The position numbers were made by a program, and so were the translations under genes. Under the pieces are notes generated by a model. It did no database searches, was not told where the DNA came from, and saw only the letters and a program-made list of their open reading frames with translations. Shown here in pieces: positions 10,621-23,847 of a stretch of 64,000 bases of DNA (position 1 is the stretch's first letter; the number at the start of each line of letters is the position of its first letter). Origin of the DNA: Vibrio metschnikovii CIP 69.14 (GTDB lineage: Bacteria > Pseudomonadota > Gammaproteobacteria > Enterobacterales > Vibrionaceae); contig NZ_ACZO01000006.1 of the NCBI RefSeq assembly GCF_000176155.1, positions 1,488,001-1,552,000 on the forward strand, written 5' to 3'.

Positions 10621-11568
10621 CTAAGGCAACTCATCCAACTCAGCACCCTCTTTTTCTATAGGTGCTGGAATAAGATGCTCACGGGTAATACCAAGCTTTA
10701 ACGCTAACGCCGAAGCAACGTAGATAGAAGAGTAAGTACCTACCGTGATCCCCAACAGTAATGCGGTAGCAAAACCATGGATATTCGCACCACCTTGGAC
10801 AAATAATGCGATCACCACAAACAAGGTCGTGCCTGAAGTAATTAACGTCCGACTGAGTGTTTGCGTAATGGAGCTATTCATTACTTCCGCTGAATCGCCT
10901 TTACGCAACTTACGGAAATTCTCACGAATACGGTCAAAGACCACTATCGTATCGTTCAACGAATAGCCGACCACCGTTAGTAAAGCGGCCACGATCGTTA
11001 AATCAATTTCGATTTGCAGTAACGAGAAAATACCTAGGGTGATGATTACGTCGTGAGCTAGAGATAATACGGCTCCAGAGGCTAAACGCCATTCAAAACG
11101 CATTGAAACGTAAAGCAAAATACAGATGAGTGAGGCTAAAATTGCTAAGCCTCCCGCTTCTGCCAGCTCATCACCAACGTTAGGACCAACAAACTCGATC
11201 CGGCGCATATCAACGCTTTCACCCGTTCCCTCTTTGATGGCATTCAGAATTTGGTTACCGAGCGTTTCTCCAGCGACCCCTTCACGAGGACGCAAACGGA
11301 CCATTACATCACGTGCTGAACCAAAGTTTTGTACTGTTGCATCACCAAATCCACGCTCATCAAGGGCATGGCGAATTTTCTCCAGATTCGCAGGCTCGGC
11401 AAAACCCACTTCTATCAGTGTTCCGCCAGTAAAGTCCAATCCCCAGTTTAACCATTTGGTGGATAAGGTAAAAATTGACGCGCCAATCATCAATAGCGAT
11501 AAGACAAACGTAAACTTTGACCAACGCATAAAGTCGATCGTTTTCTCTGCTTTCAGAATTTGATACAT
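10621..11568 (-). CDS. secF: Protein translocase subunit SecF
   Basis: Inner-membrane RND-type subunit that, with SecD, uses the proton motive force to assist Sec-dependent export. 315 residues; GLDFTGGTLIEV is the N-terminal signature, followed by a periplasmic domain and five C-terminal membrane helices including YSLNDTIVVFDRIRENFRK. Last gene of the tgt-yajC-secD-secF cluster, 14 bp after secD. Confidence 0.96.
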   Translation of the reverse strand: MYQILKAEKTIDFMRWSKFTFVLSLLMIGASIFTLSTKWLNWGLDFTGGTLIEVGFAEPANLEKIRHALDERGFGDATVQNFGSARDVMVRLRPREGVAGETLGNQILNAIKEGTGESVDMRRIEFVGPNVGDELAEAGGLAILASLICILLYVSMRFEWRLASGAVLSLAHDVIITLGIFSLLQIEIDLTIVAALLTVVGYSLNDTIVVFDRIRENFRKLRKGDSAEVMNSSITQTLSRTLITSGTTLFVVIALFVQGGANIHGFATALLLGITVGTYSSIYVASALALKLGITREHLIPAPIEKEGAELDELP

Positions 11569-11582
11569 AATGATTCCTAGCC

Positions 11583-13436
11583 TTAGATCGACAATTTATT
11601 AATACGTTTCCCGCCATACAGCAGGTTAACCACACAACGCGTACCGATAATCGCGGTAAACATCGACGTTAAGATACCAATCGATAAAGTAACGGCGAAG
11701 CCTTTGATCGCACCAGTACCCACCGCAAACAAAATAATCGCCGTGATCAGCGTCGTGATATTCGCATCAGCAATGGTACTAAACGCATTGGCGTAACCTT
11801 GGTGGATCGCTTGTTGCGGATTACGACCTTCACGTAGCTCTTCACGAATACGTTCAAAAATCAGCACGTTAGCATCTACCGCCATACCAACCGTTAACAC
11901 AATACCGGCAATGCCGGGTAAGGTCATGGTTGCTCCGGGAATCATCGACATAATGCCGATAATCAACACTAAGTTGGTCAACAAGGCTAAGTTAGCAATC
12001 AAGCCAAACGTACGATAGTACAGTGCAGTAAAGATCATCACCGCAAACAAACCCCAGATACAAGCTTGAATACCCATGTCGATATTCTGTTGTCCCATTG
12101 ACGGGCCAATCGTCCGCTCTTCAACGATCGAAATCGGTGCGATTAATGCGCCTGCACGTAGTAATAACGCTAAATTTTGAGCCTCAGCCGCCGAGTTGAT
12201 GCCGGTGATTCGGAAATTACGCCCCAATGCTGACTGAATCGTCGCTTGGTTGATGACTTCTTCATGCTTTTCTAAAATCACTCGGCCATCGTCGGTTCTT
12301 TCACCACTGTCTCGATATTCAGCAAATACCGTTGCCATCAGCTTACCAATATTATTTCTTGAGAAAGCCGACATCTTACTGCCACCTTCACTATCAAGAG
12401 AAATATTGACCTGTGGGCGACCGTATTCGTCGGCACTTGAACTGGCGTCAGTAATACTTGAACCACCCAAAATGACTCGACGTTTTAAAACAACAGGACG
12501 ACCATCGCGATCCAGTTTAATTTCACTACCTGCAGGCACTCGACCTGCCGCTGCGGCAGCCAGATCAGCCGTAGCGTCGACTTCACGAAACTCAAGGGTT
12601 GCCGTCGCACCTAAAATTTCTTTCGCACGTGCAGTATCCTGTACGCCAGGTAATTCAACCACAATCCGACTCGCACCTTGACGCTGAACTAAAGGTTCTG
12701 CAACCCCTAATTCATTGACACGATTGCGTAAAATAGTGATATTTTGCTCAACCGCGTAGTTGCGAATCTCTTGTAAACGGGCGTCTGTAAATTTGGCTAC
12801 CAAGAGGAAGCGCCCATCACGATCAGAAGCGGTAAAATTCATATCACGATGATTCGCCTCTAATAGACGGCGAGTTTCTTCAAGCTGAGCGGCATCGCGT
12901 AAAATGATCTCGACGGAATCCGCTTGACTACGGATCGCACGGTAGCGGATCTTCTCATCGCGCAATTCACTACGAAAAGCTTCTTCTTGTTGGCTGACTA
13001 ATCGCTCCATTGCCGCGTCCATGTCCACTTCCATTAAAAAGTGAACTCCGCCGCGTAAATCAAGGCCAAGTTTCATCGGCGCTGCGCCAATGGATTCTAG
13101 CCAACGAGGAGTGGAAGGCGCTAAGTTCAGCGCAACAATGGTGTCATTGCCTAAAGCTTCATTAATGATGTCACGAGCACTGATTTGGGTATCAGTGTCA
13201 TTAAAACGCACCAAAATGGAGCCATTTTCGAAAGCAATGGATTTATGAGAGAGTTGCGCTTTATCGAGCGCTTCAGTGACAGCATCCAGCGTTGACATAT
13301 CTACAGAGGCGCCACGCGCCCCTGTAACTTGAATAGCCGGATCTTCACCGTAAAGATTAGGAAGTGCGTATAAAGCAGAAATGGTAATGGCAAACACAAC
13401 CATTAAGTACTTCCATAACGGATAACGGTTTAGCAC
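11583..13436 (-). CDS. secD: Protein translocase subunit SecD
   Basis: Partner of SecF in the Sec accessory complex. 617 residues, the usual length. One N-terminal membrane helix, [15 protein letters not shown] (conserved D1), a large periplasmic P1 domain, then five membrane helices with [21 protein letters not shown] carrying the conserved Asp used in proton movement. Located between yajC (21 bp upstream) and secF. Confidence 0.96.
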   Translation of the reverse strand: MLNRYPLWKYLMVVFAITISALYALPNLYGEDPAIQVTGARGASVDMSTLDAVTEALDKAQLSHKSIAFENGSILVRFNDTDTQISARDIINEALGNDTIVALNLAPSTPRWLESIGAAPMKLGLDLRGGVHFLMEVDMDAAMERLVSQQEEAFRSELRDEKIRYRAIRSQADSVEIILRDAAQLEETRRLLEANHRDMNFTASDRDGRFLLVAKFTDARLQEIRNYAVEQNITILRNRVNELGVAEPLVQRQGASRIVVELPGVQDTARAKEILGATATLEFREVDATADLAAAAAGRVPAGSEIKLDRDGRPVVLKRRVILGGSSITDASSSADEYGRPQVNISLDSEGGSKMSAFSRNNIGKLMATVFAEYRDSGERTDDGRVILEKHEEVINQATIQSALGRNFRITGINSAAEAQNLALLLRAGALIAPISIVEERTIGPSMGQQNIDMGIQACIWGLFAVMIFTALYYRTFGLIANLALLTNLVLIIGIMSMIPGATMTLPGIAGIVLTVGMAVDANVLIFERIREELREGRNPQQAIHQGYANAFSTIADANITTLITAIILFAVGTGAIKGFAVTLSIGILTSMFTAIIGTRCVVNLLYGGKRINKLSI

Positions 13437-13457
13437 AGCGAGGATCCTCTAGCTGTT

Positions 13458-13790
13458 TTACAAAGATTTAAGTGTACCTTTTGGTAACACGGCAGAAACG
13501 AAGTCTTTTTTGATCACAACTTCATTATTGTTGTTCAATTCAACAGAGATAAAATCATTATCATCAGCGATTTTAGTGATTCTTCCCACTAAAACACCAC
13601 TGGTTAAGACTTCATCACCTTTCGCCATTGAGGCCATTAGGCTTTTATGCTCTTTCACTCGTTTAGACTGTGGGCGGTAAATCATAAAATAGAAAATTAC
13701 CGCAAACATGCCAAGCATGATCAGCATTTCGAAACCACCACCCTGTGATGCACCTTCACCTGCTGCGTGCGCTACAGAAATTAGACTCAT
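13458..13790 (-). CDS. yajC: Sec translocon accessory protein YajC
   Basis: Small inner-membrane protein that associates with SecDF and YidC. 110 residues: a membrane helix (EMLIMLGMFAVIFYFMIY) followed by the conserved RPQ...KRVKEHKSLMASMAKGDEVLTSGVLVGRI cytoplasmic part. It lies between tgt and secD in the standard order. Confidence 0.95.
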   Translation of the reverse strand: MSLISVAHAAGEGASQGGGFEMLIMLGMFAVIFYFMIYRPQSKRVKEHKSLMASMAKGDEVLTSGVLVGRITKIADDNDFISVELNNNNEVVIKKDFVSAVLPKGTLKSL

Positions 13791-13903
13791 TGAGAAACGT
13801 CCTCTAAGTTATTGTTTGTAATATTTGTAGGTATTGGGCCGCACTAAGACAAATTCAAGCCATGAATAGACCCTTCAGGATAAATCCATCTCAGTGCTTG
13901 CCA

Positions 13904-16145
<2,242 letters not shown>

Positions 16146-16443
16146 GGCTCTTTCTTGGTTATTGATAAGGTTAGCGACGGTTCATTTCGCGGCGCAACAG
16201 TATATACCCAAGCTCCGGCAAGATACAGGATTGTCAGCAGCCAGGATACGTTCAATCGATTAAGGATTGTAATCAAAAGTGACTTAGCGGCTTCTCTGCT
16301 GCGATTACCAGTAAAAGCTGACTTAACTCTCAGATATTAACCACAAACAAACCTATACTGAATATCAACAGACCGCGCGCCACGTTACGTTCATTGGCCA
16401 GTTAAACTTGGTTACCGATCATCGAAAGGAAAAGGAGTTGGTT

Positions 16444-16920
16444 ATGATCAAAGTTGAAGACATGATGACTCGCAACCCACATACTTTGTTGCGTACCCAC
16501 ACAATAGCCGACGCCCGAAATATGATGGAAGCATTAGATATTCGTCATATCCCTATTGTCGATGCCAATCGCCGGTTATTAGGCATTATTACTCATCGTG
16601 ATGTATTGGCAGCACAAGAGTCGAGTCTATACAACAAAATCACCGATACCTCACACACCGAAACGACTCCTTTATATGAGGTCATGCACACTGGCGTCAT
16701 GTCGGTCGCTCCACAAGCCGGCCTAAAAGAAAGTGCTATCTACATGCAACGGCATAAAGTTGGCTGTTTACCGGTGGTCAGTAAAGGCGAGTTGGTCGGG
16801 ATTATTACCGATAGTGACTTCGTCGCAATTGCTATCAACTTGCTAGAATTACAAGAAAACAGCGAGCCTGATGAAGTCGATACTGACAATGACAATGACT
16901 TTGAACAAGACGTTTTGTAA
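16444..16920 (+). CDS. CBS-domain pair protein
   Basis: 158-residue protein made of two CBS domains (about residues 5-60 and 75-130), starting MIKVEDMMTRNPHTL, and ending in an acidic tail rich in Asp and Glu. CBS pairs bind adenine nucleotides and usually sense energy charge; the target of this stand-alone protein is unknown. The ATG at 16444 has GGAG upstream and is preferred over an earlier in-frame start. Divergent from queA and convergent with aceA. Confidence 0.88.
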   Translation: MIKVEDMMTRNPHTLLRTHTIADARNMMEALDIRHIPIVDANRRLLGIITHRDVLAAQESSLYNKITDTSHTETTPLYEVMHTGVMSVAPQAGLKESAIYMQRHKVGCLPVVSKGELVGIITDSDFVAIAINLLELQENSEPDEVDTDNDNDFEQDVL

Positions 16921-16962
16921 CTGGCCAATAGCTAGCCGATAGAATGGATGGATGGATAAATA

Positions 16963-16999
16963 AAAAAGAGCATGGTGATCAATACCCTTGCTCTTTTTA
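16963..16999 (+). terminator. Terminator of the CBS-domain gene
   Basis: AAAAAGAGCA pairs with TGCTCTTTTT, followed by ATTTTT; about 45 bp after the stop codon. Confidence 0.75.
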
Positions 17000-17052
17000 T
17001 TTTTGAGATAGCTTGCTATCACTCAGACAATTGAGTGATGCGATAAATTTAT

Positions 17053-17080
17053 TAAAGTTGCAGTGTCCACTGCAACTTTA
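17053..17080. terminator. Hairpin terminator downstream of aceA
   Basis: Perfect 13-bp arms (TAAAGTTGCAGTG and its complement) separated by 2 nt, 28 bp after the aceA stop codon. On the minus strand it is followed by an AT-rich tract. Confidence 0.75.
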
Positions 17081-17107
17081 CGTCATCAGATTATCACCAT
17101 GCAGAAG

Positions 17108-18418
17108 TTAGAACTGCTCTTCTTCGGTTGAACCGGTTAGCGCAGTGACCGATGATTGGCCACCTTGAATCGTGTTGGTCATTTTATCAAAATAACCCGT
17201 GCCCACTTCTTGTTGGTGAGCAACAAACGTATAGCCTTTCTCAGCGGCGGCAAACTCTTTACGCTGAACCATTTCAACATAATGACGCATCCCTTCACCT
17301 TGAGCATAGGCATGGGCAAGTTCAAACATGTTAAACCACATATTATGAATGCCAGCTAAAGTGATAAATTGGTATTTATAGCCCATATTCGCTAATTCTT
17401 GCTGGAATTTAGCAATCGTTTCTGCATCCAGGTTTTTCTCCCAGTTAAACGATGGCGAGCAGTTATAAGCCAATAGTTGATCAGGGTACTGAGCATGAAT
17501 CGCTTCAGCAAACTGTCTGGCTTCTTCTAAATCAGGTTTAGCGGTTTCACACCAAATCAAATCGGCGTACGGGGCATAAGCCAAACCACGAGAAATCGCT
17601 TGATCGATCCCAGCACGAACACGATAGAAACCTTCCGCCGTACGCTCACCAACAATGAAATCGGCATCATAAGGATCACAGTCCGACGTTAATAGATCCG
17701 CGGCATTAGCATCAGTTCGAGCAATCACCAGCGTGGTTGTTCCAGCAACATCAGCAGCCAGACGTGCAGCCACCAATTTTTGCACCGCTTCTTGAGAAGG
17801 AACCAGTACCTTGCCGCCCATATGACCACATTTTTTCACCGATGCTAATTGGTCTTCAAAGTGAACCCCAGCCGCACCCGCTTCAATCATCGACTTCATG
17901 AGTTCATAAGCATTCAGTACACCGCCAAACCCCGCTTCTGCGTCAGCGACTATTGGTAAAAAGTAATCGATCCCACCTTCATCTTGCGGAGCTTTACCAT
18001 TTGACCATTGAATTTGATCAGCACGACGAAACGCGTTATTAATGCGTTTAATCACACTAGGAACTGAATCTACCGGATAGAGCGATTGATCAGGATACAT
18101 CGTCCCAGCGGTATTATTGTCCGCCGCGACTTGCCAACCTGAAAGGTAAATCGCTTCGATACCAGCTTTAGCTTGCTGGACAGCTTGTCCTCCCGTCAAA
18201 GCACCAAGACAGTTAACGTAGCCTTTTTTAGCACTGCCGTTTACCAGTTCCCATAATTTATCTGCACCACGCTGGGCAATGGTATTGGCTGGGGTAACTG
18301 AGCCCCGAAGATTGACTACATCTTCTGCACTGTATGTCCGCTTAACGTGTTTCCAACGTGGATTCGTTGCCCAATCTTTTTCTAGTGCTTCGATTTGCTG
18401 GCGGCGAGTTAATGTCAT
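17108..18418 (-). CDS. aceA: Isocitrate lyase
   Basis: Splits isocitrate to glyoxylate and succinate, opening the glyoxylate bypass for growth on acetate and fatty acids. 436 residues; the catalytic KKCGH motif is in [10 protein letters not shown], with upstream substrate residues in [24 protein letters not shown] precedes the ATG. It follows aceB by 132 bp, giving an aceB-aceA order with no aceK after it. Confidence 0.97.
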   Translation of the reverse strand: MTLTRRQQIEALEKDWATNPRWKHVKRTYSAEDVVNLRGSVTPANTIAQRGADKLWELVNGSAKKGYVNCLGALTGGQAVQQAKAGIEAIYLSGWQVAADNNTAGTMYPDQSLYPVDSVPSVIKRINNAFRRADQIQWSNGKAPQDEGGIDYFLPIVADAEAGFGGVLNAYELMKSMIEAGAAGVHFEDQLASVKKCGHMGGKVLVPSQEAVQKLVAARLAADVAGTTTLVIARTDANAADLLTSDCDPYDADFIVGERTAEGFYRVRAGIDQAISRGLAYAPYADLIWCETAKPDLEEARQFAEAIHAQYPDQLLAYNCSPSFNWEKNLDAETIAKFQQELANMGYKYQFITLAGIHNMWFNMFELAHAYAQGEGMRHYVEMVQRKEFAAAEKGYTFVAHQQEVGTGYFDKMTNTIQGGQSSVTALTGSTEEEQF

Positions 18419-18550
18419 GATCTGTCCCTCTTATTATTGGTTTCGCGTGGCTAATGGCACACGCCGATATCGTCCTTTTCGCCACTCACTCTGATTAGGT
18501 GAGTTTTGAAGTTCTGTTTCACGTTACATTTATTATTGGTTAAGACCGTT

Positions 18551-20188
18551 CTACGCCAAGTAGTCGTAGCCCGGGATAGTTAAAAAATTACCGAGATCGT
18601 CACTGGTAGTGAGACGTTCAATCAATTCAGCCGCTTCAGTAAACCGCCCCTGATCAAAACGTGCTTGTCCAACTTCAGCTTTAACGACTTCAATTTCTTG
18701 AGCTAAGTAATCACGAAATAACGTTTTCGTGACTACCTGTCCGTTATCTAAGGTTTTACCGTGCTGAATCCATTGCCAAATTGAAGCGCGAGAAATTTCT
18801 GCGGTTGCAGCGTCTTCCATCAAGCCATAAATAGGCACACAGCCATTACCAGAAATCCACGCTTCGACGTACTGCAAAGCAACACGGATATTATGTCGCA
18901 TGCCTTGTTCGCTCCGTGGGCCATCACAAGGAGCAAGCAGCGCTTCTGCACGAATTGGCGCATCCGATAAGCGAGTGACATCCAATTGATTACGACGCTC
19001 ACCCAGCACTTGATTGAAGACCTCCATAGCGGTATCCGCTAATCCAGGATGAGCGACCCAAGTCCCATCATGGCCATTCATCGCTTCGAGCATTTTGTCA
19101 TGACGGATTTTTTCCAGTACTTGAGCGTTAAGCGCGGGATCTTTGGCCGGAATAAAGGCCGCCATGCCTCCCATGGCAAATGCGCCGCGTCGGTGGCAGG
19201 TATAGATCAGTAAACGTGAGTAAGCATTCAAAAATGGCTTATCCATCGTCACGACTTGACGGTCAGGCAATACGCGATCAGGGTGTTTTTTCAAGGTTTT
19301 AATGTAGCTAAAGATATAATCCCAGCGGCCACAGTTCAGCCCCACAATATGTTCTTTAAGAGCAAAGAGGATTTCATCCATCTGAAACACCGCAGGCAGA
19401 GTCTCAATCAGCACCGTCGCTTTTATCGTCCCGGTCTCTAAACCAAAATAATCTTCGGTAAAATGGAAGACATCACTCCACCATTGCGCTTCTTGGTAAG
19501 CTTGGAGTTTAGGTAAATAGAAATAAGGACCACTGCCTTTTTTCAATAACGCTTTATAGTTATTGAAAAAATACAAAGCGAAATCAAATAAAGCCCCGGG
19601 AATCGCTTGCTCAGCAAATAGGGCATGCTTCTCTTGTAAATGCAGCCCTCGAACCCGACAAATCAACACGGCTGGATCTTCTTTAAGTTGATAGACCTTA
19701 TCGTTATCAGGATTACGATAACTGATGGTGCCATTCACCGCATCGCGCAAATTCACTTGTCCATCGAGCAGCTTATCCCAAGCGGGTGACATCGAATCTT
19801 CAAAATCTGCCATGAAGACTTTAACGTTGGCATTGAGTGCATTGATGACCATTTTACGATCCGTTGGACCGGTAATTTCTACTCTTCGATCTTGCAGATC
19901 GTTAGGAATACCGAGGATTTTCCAGCTGCCTTCACGAATATCGATGGTTTGCTCTAAAAAATCAGGCAGGTGACCTTGATCAATATGCTGCTGTTGTTGT
20001 TCGCGCTCATTGAGTAACGTATTCACTCGCGACGCAAAATGACGACACAGCTCAGCTAAAAAGGTTTGGGCTTCAACAGGGAAAATGGCGCTATGTTCCG
20101 AGGATAGAGTCCCCTTAATAACTAATTGATCGTGATGCTTAGCATTTTCAATGGCTGATGACGATTTATCGGGGGTTTGAGCAAGCAT
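18551..20188 (-). CDS. aceB: Malate synthase A
   Basis: Condenses glyoxylate with acetyl-CoA to malate, the second bypass step. 545 residues, the size of the short malate synthase A type. The signature LIETLPAVFQMDEILFALKEHIVGLNCGRWDY contains the active-site region. AAGGAAGG lies upstream of the ATG. First gene of the aceBA pair, preceded by an 840-bp AT-rich region. Confidence 0.96.
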   Translation of the reverse strand: MLAQTPDKSSSAIENAKHHDQLVIKGTLSSEHSAIFPVEAQTFLAELCRHFASRVNTLLNEREQQQQHIDQGHLPDFLEQTIDIREGSWKILGIPNDLQDRRVEITGPTDRKMVINALNANVKVFMADFEDSMSPAWDKLLDGQVNLRDAVNGTISYRNPDNDKVYQLKEDPAVLICRVRGLHLQEKHALFAEQAIPGALFDFALYFFNNYKALLKKGSGPYFYLPKLQAYQEAQWWSDVFHFTEDYFGLETGTIKATVLIETLPAVFQMDEILFALKEHIVGLNCGRWDYIFSYIKTLKKHPDRVLPDRQVVTMDKPFLNAYSRLLIYTCHRRGAFAMGGMAAFIPAKDPALNAQVLEKIRHDKMLEAMNGHDGTWVAHPGLADTAMEVFNQVLGERRNQLDVTRLSDAPIRAEALLAPCDGPRSEQGMRHNIRVALQYVEAWISGNGCVPIYGLMEDAATAEISRASIWQWIQHGKTLDNGQVVTKTLFRDYLAQEIEVVKAEVGQARFDQGRFTEAAELIERLTTSDDLGNFLTIPGYDYLA

Positions 20189-21027
20189 GGCATCCTTCCT
20201 TAGAGAGTATCTTTATCTGTCATTTGTAAATTTAGAACTACAAAAAACACAGTAAGCGTATAACAATAATATTGGCGAGTTGTGTTTATAAGCCTGACTT
20301 AATCCATCAATGGGTCAAAGGTAAGTCAGCACGATACAAACCAATAAACTCAAGACAAACATTACCCTATAAGCCATTACAATTAAAGAGCGAAAGTTAA
20401 CACATCGTTAAATTCAACGTTTTATTCCGTTTCAAACTATCGTTTATTATTGGCTTGAAAAATGTAATTTATTACGTAATAAAATTACACTAAAAATTAA
20501 CCTTGAAAGTCGTTTAAAACAGCCGTTCGATAATTAAATCGATCAGCGATATCGTATTTTCAGGGTTCAAGCAGGATAGATAACCGAATGTTGAAACAAT
20601 GGAATGAGGAAAAGATGTAAAATTAACCATGTGAAGTTTTACTATTTTATGAAAGCTTCAAAACTTTATCGCTGTAAAATTTGACAAAAAAAGATTCACT
20701 AGCAGAGTTAAACTCTGTTTAATTAATAAAAAATGGCAAATAAAACTAGAAAAACCGCAAATATACAGGACAGCCAAACGGCTTAACATCATTATGCTCT
20801 CCAAACGACTTGGCACAATTAACCGCTAGCAAGCAAGCCACTGGCAAATTTATCTGCAAAAAACCACTACCAATGCCAATGAGAGCCAAACCTCGCTTTC
20901 ACTGGCTCCATGAACATAGATAAATAATGGAATTAGAGTAAACAAACGTCGCTAATATCACGGCAGCTTCCAAAACAAAGAGTGTATCGCCGCCATCGTC
21001 GCTCCCTTATTGTGTCCTGAGAGAGCG
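20189..21027. other. Long AT-rich region between aceB and oxyR
   Basis: About 840 bp with no credible gene on either strand. It must contain the aceBA promoter and control sites and the 3' end of oxyR. I did not find a clear CRP or IclR-type palindrome by eye, and the few short frames have no ribosome site or family similarity. Confidence 0.6.
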
Positions 21028-21933
21028 TTATAATAACTGCGACACGACTTCGGCAAGCTGTTCGAAAGTTGGCTGGCGAGATGAACCGGGACGCCATACC
21101 ACACCAATTTCTCGATAAGCCTGCTGACCGGGAGGATCAATAATCACTAAGTTTTGATTATCTAACAGACCATGTTCAATCGCCATTTGCGGAATAAACG
21201 TCATACCTAATCCGTTGGCCACCATTTGTACTAAGGTATGTAAACTGGTTGCCATAAAAGGATTGATTTTTTCTTTATCGGTTAACTTGCAAGCAGATAC
21301 CGCATGCTCAGTTAAGCAGTGCTCATGCTCTAATAAAAATACCGATTCATTAGGCAGATCATCATAAGTGATAGGTACTCGAATACGGTCCGCCTGCTGA
21401 CGGCTAATCACCATCCTAAAAGGATCTCGACCAACGATTCGACTCATCATCTGACCGATGTCCATCGGTAAGGCGAGAATTAATACATCGAGCTCTCCGA
21501 CTCGCAAGGCGTTTAATAAATTAGCGGTCGTATCTTCGCGTAATAATAAGTGTAACTTAGGATAACGCTGGTTAAGCTCTTGCACCAAATCACACAATAA
21601 AAAAGGCGCGATCGTCGGAATGCACCCTAGTTTGAGCTGTCCTTCCATTGGCCCATTCTGACACTGCTGCCCTAACTCCAGCAGATCTTTACCTTTCGCC
21701 AGTAATTCACGCCCTCCCTTTACCACTTGTTCTCCGGCATAAGTAAAAACCAACGGGCTTTTTTTGTCTGATTTCTCATATAAAGGGCAACCAATCAGAG
21801 TCTGCAAATTTTGAATGCCTTTACTCAGTGTCGATTGGCTAACAAAACACCGTTCAGCCGCTTCACTAAAATGCCGTGTTTCATATAACGTAATCAAATA
21901 ATGTAGCTGCTTTAAGCTTGGCCATTTATTCAT
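21028..21933 (-). CDS. oxyR: OxyR-type LysR peroxide-responsive regulator
   Basis: LysR transcription factor resembling the vibrio OxyR2 that senses low hydrogen peroxide. The start at 21933 (MNKWPSLKQLHYLITLY) gives about 301 residues. The N-terminal helix-turn-helix (FSEAAERCFVSQSTLSKGIQNL) is followed by the effector domain. The two redox cysteines are in place: LLEHEHCLTEHAVSACKL, with Glu two residues before the first Cys as in OxyR2. Divergently transcribed from the peroxiredoxin gene, its probable target. Confidence 0.85.
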   Translation of the reverse strand: MNKWPSLKQLHYLITLYETRHFSEAAERCFVSQSTLSKGIQNLQTLIGCPLYEKSDKKSPLVFTYAGEQVVKGGRELLAKGKDLLELGQQCQNGPMEGQLKLGCIPTIAPFLLCDLVQELNQRYPKLHLLLREDTTANLLNALRVGELDVLILALPMDIGQMMSRIVGRDPFRMVISRQQADRIRVPITYDDLPNESVFLLEHEHCLTEHAVSACKLTDKEKINPFMATSLHTLVQMVANGLGMTFIPQMAIEHGLLDNQNLVIIDPPGQQAYREIGVVWRPGSSRQPTFEQLAEVVSQLL

Positions 21934-22047
21934 CGTATTCTCTTTATTCTCCACTCAAATAGCTTAAAACGCGATTTCTCGTACCGAGTAAATTCAGCCA
22001 CTAATCCTTATCGCTTTTTTCGATTAACTTAATCTATTTAATTCGCT

Positions 22048-22076
22048 TTTTTCTATGCTACATGGTGTACTATAGT
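22048..22076 (+). promoter_or_regulatory. Probable prx promoter
   Basis: TATAGT (22071-22076) is a good -10; a poor T-rich -35 sits 17 bp upstream, typical of an activator-dependent promoter. It lies in the divergent oxyR-prx region, about 75 bp before the prx start. Confidence 0.45.
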
Positions 22077-22094
22077 TTGTCTCGTTTAAATGGA

Positions 22095-22121
22095 CTTGAT
22101 AAAACATGCTGTTTTATCAAG
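22095..22121. promoter_or_regulatory. Strong hairpin in the prx 5' leader
   Basis: Perfect 12-bp inverted repeat CTTGATAAAACA / TGTTTTATCAAG around a 3-nt loop, between the predicted -10 and the ribosome site (TAGGAG). It could be an RNA stem protecting the abundant prx mRNA or a DNA operator. Confidence 0.6.
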
Positions 22122-22149
22122 CATTAACCATCATCTTAGGAGCAAAAAA

Positions 22150-22761
22150 ATGGTACTCGTAGGTCGTCAAGCCCCTGATTTTACTGCTGCAGCTGTTCTT
22201 GGTAACGGTGAAATCGTTGAAAACTTCAACTTTGCACAGTTTACAAAAGGTAAGAAAGCCGTTGTTTTCTTCTACCCTCTTGATTTCACTTTCGTTTGTC
22301 CTTCAGAGCTTATCGCTTTTGACAAGCGTTTTGAAGATTTCCAAGCTAAAGGGGTTGAGGTGATCGGTGTTTCTATCGATTCACAATTCTCACACAACGC
22401 ATGGCGTAATACTCCGGTAGAAAACGGCGGTATCGGCCAAGTTAAATACCCATTGGTTGCAGATATCAAACACGAAATCGTTAAAGCTTACGATGTCGAG
22501 CATCCAGAAGCAGGTGTTGCATTCCGTGGTTCATTCCTGATTGATGAAGAAGGCCTAGTTCGTCACCAAGTGGTTAACGATCTACCTCTTGGTCGTAACA
22601 TCGATGAAATGCTACGTATGGTAGATGCGCTTAACTTCCACCAAAAGTACGGTGAAGTTTGCCCTGCGCAATGGGAAGAAGGTAAAGCAGGCATGAAAGC
22701 CTCTAGTGAAGGCGTTGCCGCGTTCCTTTCTGAGCATGCTGGTGATCTAGGTAAAAAATAA
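22150..22761 (+). CDS. prx: 2-Cys peroxiredoxin (AhpC/Prx2 type)
   Basis: Thiol peroxidase that removes hydrogen peroxide and organic peroxides. The start at 22150 (MVLVGRQAPDFTAAAVLG) has AGGAG upstream and gives 203 residues; the open frame upstream is only a leader containing the hairpin. Peroxidatic Cys is in DFTFVCPSELIAF and the resolving Cys in GEVCPAQWEEG, so it is a typical 2-Cys enzyme. Divergent from the OxyR-type regulator. Confidence 0.95.
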   Translation: MVLVGRQAPDFTAAAVLGNGEIVENFNFAQFTKGKKAVVFFYPLDFTFVCPSELIAFDKRFEDFQAKGVEVIGVSIDSQFSHNAWRNTPVENGGIGQVKYPLVADIKHEIVKAYDVEHPEAGVAFRGSFLIDEEGLVRHQVVNDLPLGRNIDEMLRMVDALNFHQKYGEVCPAQWEEGKAGMKASSEGVAAFLSEHAGDLGKK

Positions 22762-22880
22762 GTTAATAGGTCACCATAGGCCTATTAATGGCTCGCGCTC
22801 AACTCGAGCCACACGGATAAAGGTTGGACACAATAAAAAGCGTTTAACGCATAAGCCAATCAGTTATAAGTAAAGTCATC

Positions 22881-22913
22881 AAAGCCCAAAACCAATAGGT
22901 TTTGGGCTTTTTT
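22881..22913 (+). terminator. Terminator of prx
   Basis: Perfect 13-bp stem AAAGCCCAAAACC / GGTTTTGGGCTTT with an AATA loop and following T tract, 120 bp after the stop. Two smaller inverted repeats (TTAATAGG/CCTATTAA and GGCTCG/CGAGCC) sit between it and the gene. The rest of the 330-bp gap to cutC carries nothing else I can identify. Confidence 0.9.
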
Positions 22914-23094
22914 CATCTCTCTCATCAACAATAAACGTCAATTCCAAAGCTCTCTAAATCACTCACTCACACTATTTAAGGAAAGGCCACCTGCGTAACT
23001 TTACCTCTATTTCAGACCTTAGGTTAACAGACGCTATCGCGGCAGACTGATAAAATCAGCATCAAAAATCAAACCGTTTAAGTGAGAGATCATC

Positions 23095-23847
23095 ATGAAT
23101 TATGAACTTGAAGTCTGCATTGATAATATTGAATCGCTGCATTATGCCATTCAAGGAGGCGCAACGCGTATCGAACTTTGCTCAGCGTTAGCGTTAGGAG
23201 GCCTAACCCCCAGCTATGGCATGATGAAGCAAAGTGCTCGCCTATCAACCATTCCGGTGTATGCCATGATACGGCCACGCCAAGGCGATTTTTTGTATGA
23301 TCACGATGACATCGCCATGATGTTAGATGACATTGATGCTGCGGCCGAAGCTAAGCTTCAAGGTGTCGTGCTTGGGGCCTTAACCGCACAGGGCGAGATA
23401 GACCAACCACAGGTCAAACAACTGCTTACCCGTGCTCAGCAACATGGTTTAGGCGTAACGTTCCATCGGGCAATCGATCAATGTCGAGATTTTCGTCAGG
23501 CGCTTGAACTCTTAATTGATTTAGGATGTGAGCGAGTACTTACCTCAGGGCAAGCACCTCAAGTAGAACAAGGTATCTCTACATTGGCAGACATGGTCTC
23601 CCTTGCCAAAGGCAGAATTCGCATTATGGCAGGCGCAGGTTTAACCGCGAATAATGTGACACAGATTATTCAACAAACTGGCGTGCAGGAAGTTCATTTA
23701 TCAGGTAAAAGCGTGCGACCCAGTCACATGCAGCTCAAATCCGCTGCCGCAAAAATGGGCCGAGCGGATGTGGATGATTTTATGATCCCGGTAACGAATC
23801 CAACCGCGATTGCTCAAGTTGCTGAAAAATTGAGGATCTTGGTTTAG
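23095..23847 (+). CDS. cutC: CutC family protein
   Basis: TIM-barrel protein long annotated as copper homeostasis protein CutC; its real reaction is not established. 250 residues with conserved [22 protein letters not shown] near the N-terminus, FHRAIDQC in the middle and [12 protein letters not shown] toward the end. Its stop codon overlaps the phoU stop on the other strand by 4 bp, a tail-to-tail overlap. Confidence 0.92.
   Translation: MNYELEVCIDNIESLHYAIQGGATRIELCSALALGGLTPSYGMMKQSARLSTIPVYAMIRPRQGDFLYDHDDIAMMLDDIDAAAEAKLQGVVLGALTAQGEIDQPQVKQLLTRAQQHGLGVTFHRAIDQCRDFRQALELLIDLGCERVLTSGQAPQVEQGISTLADMVSLAKGRIRIMAGAGLTANNVTQIIQQTGVQEVHLSGKSVRPSHMQLKSAAAKMGRADVDDFMIPVTNPTAIAQVAEKLRILV

Noticed and set aside
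12250..12681. 143-codon plus-strand frame within secD
   Set aside because: Antisense shadow of a conserved gene with skewed Ser/Arg composition and no start signal.
22010..22024. Possible OxyR half-site ATCG-N7-CGAT in the oxyR-prx region
   Set aside because: The first pair has the right 7-bp spacing, but the second expected pair is poor; too weak to call without a matrix scan.
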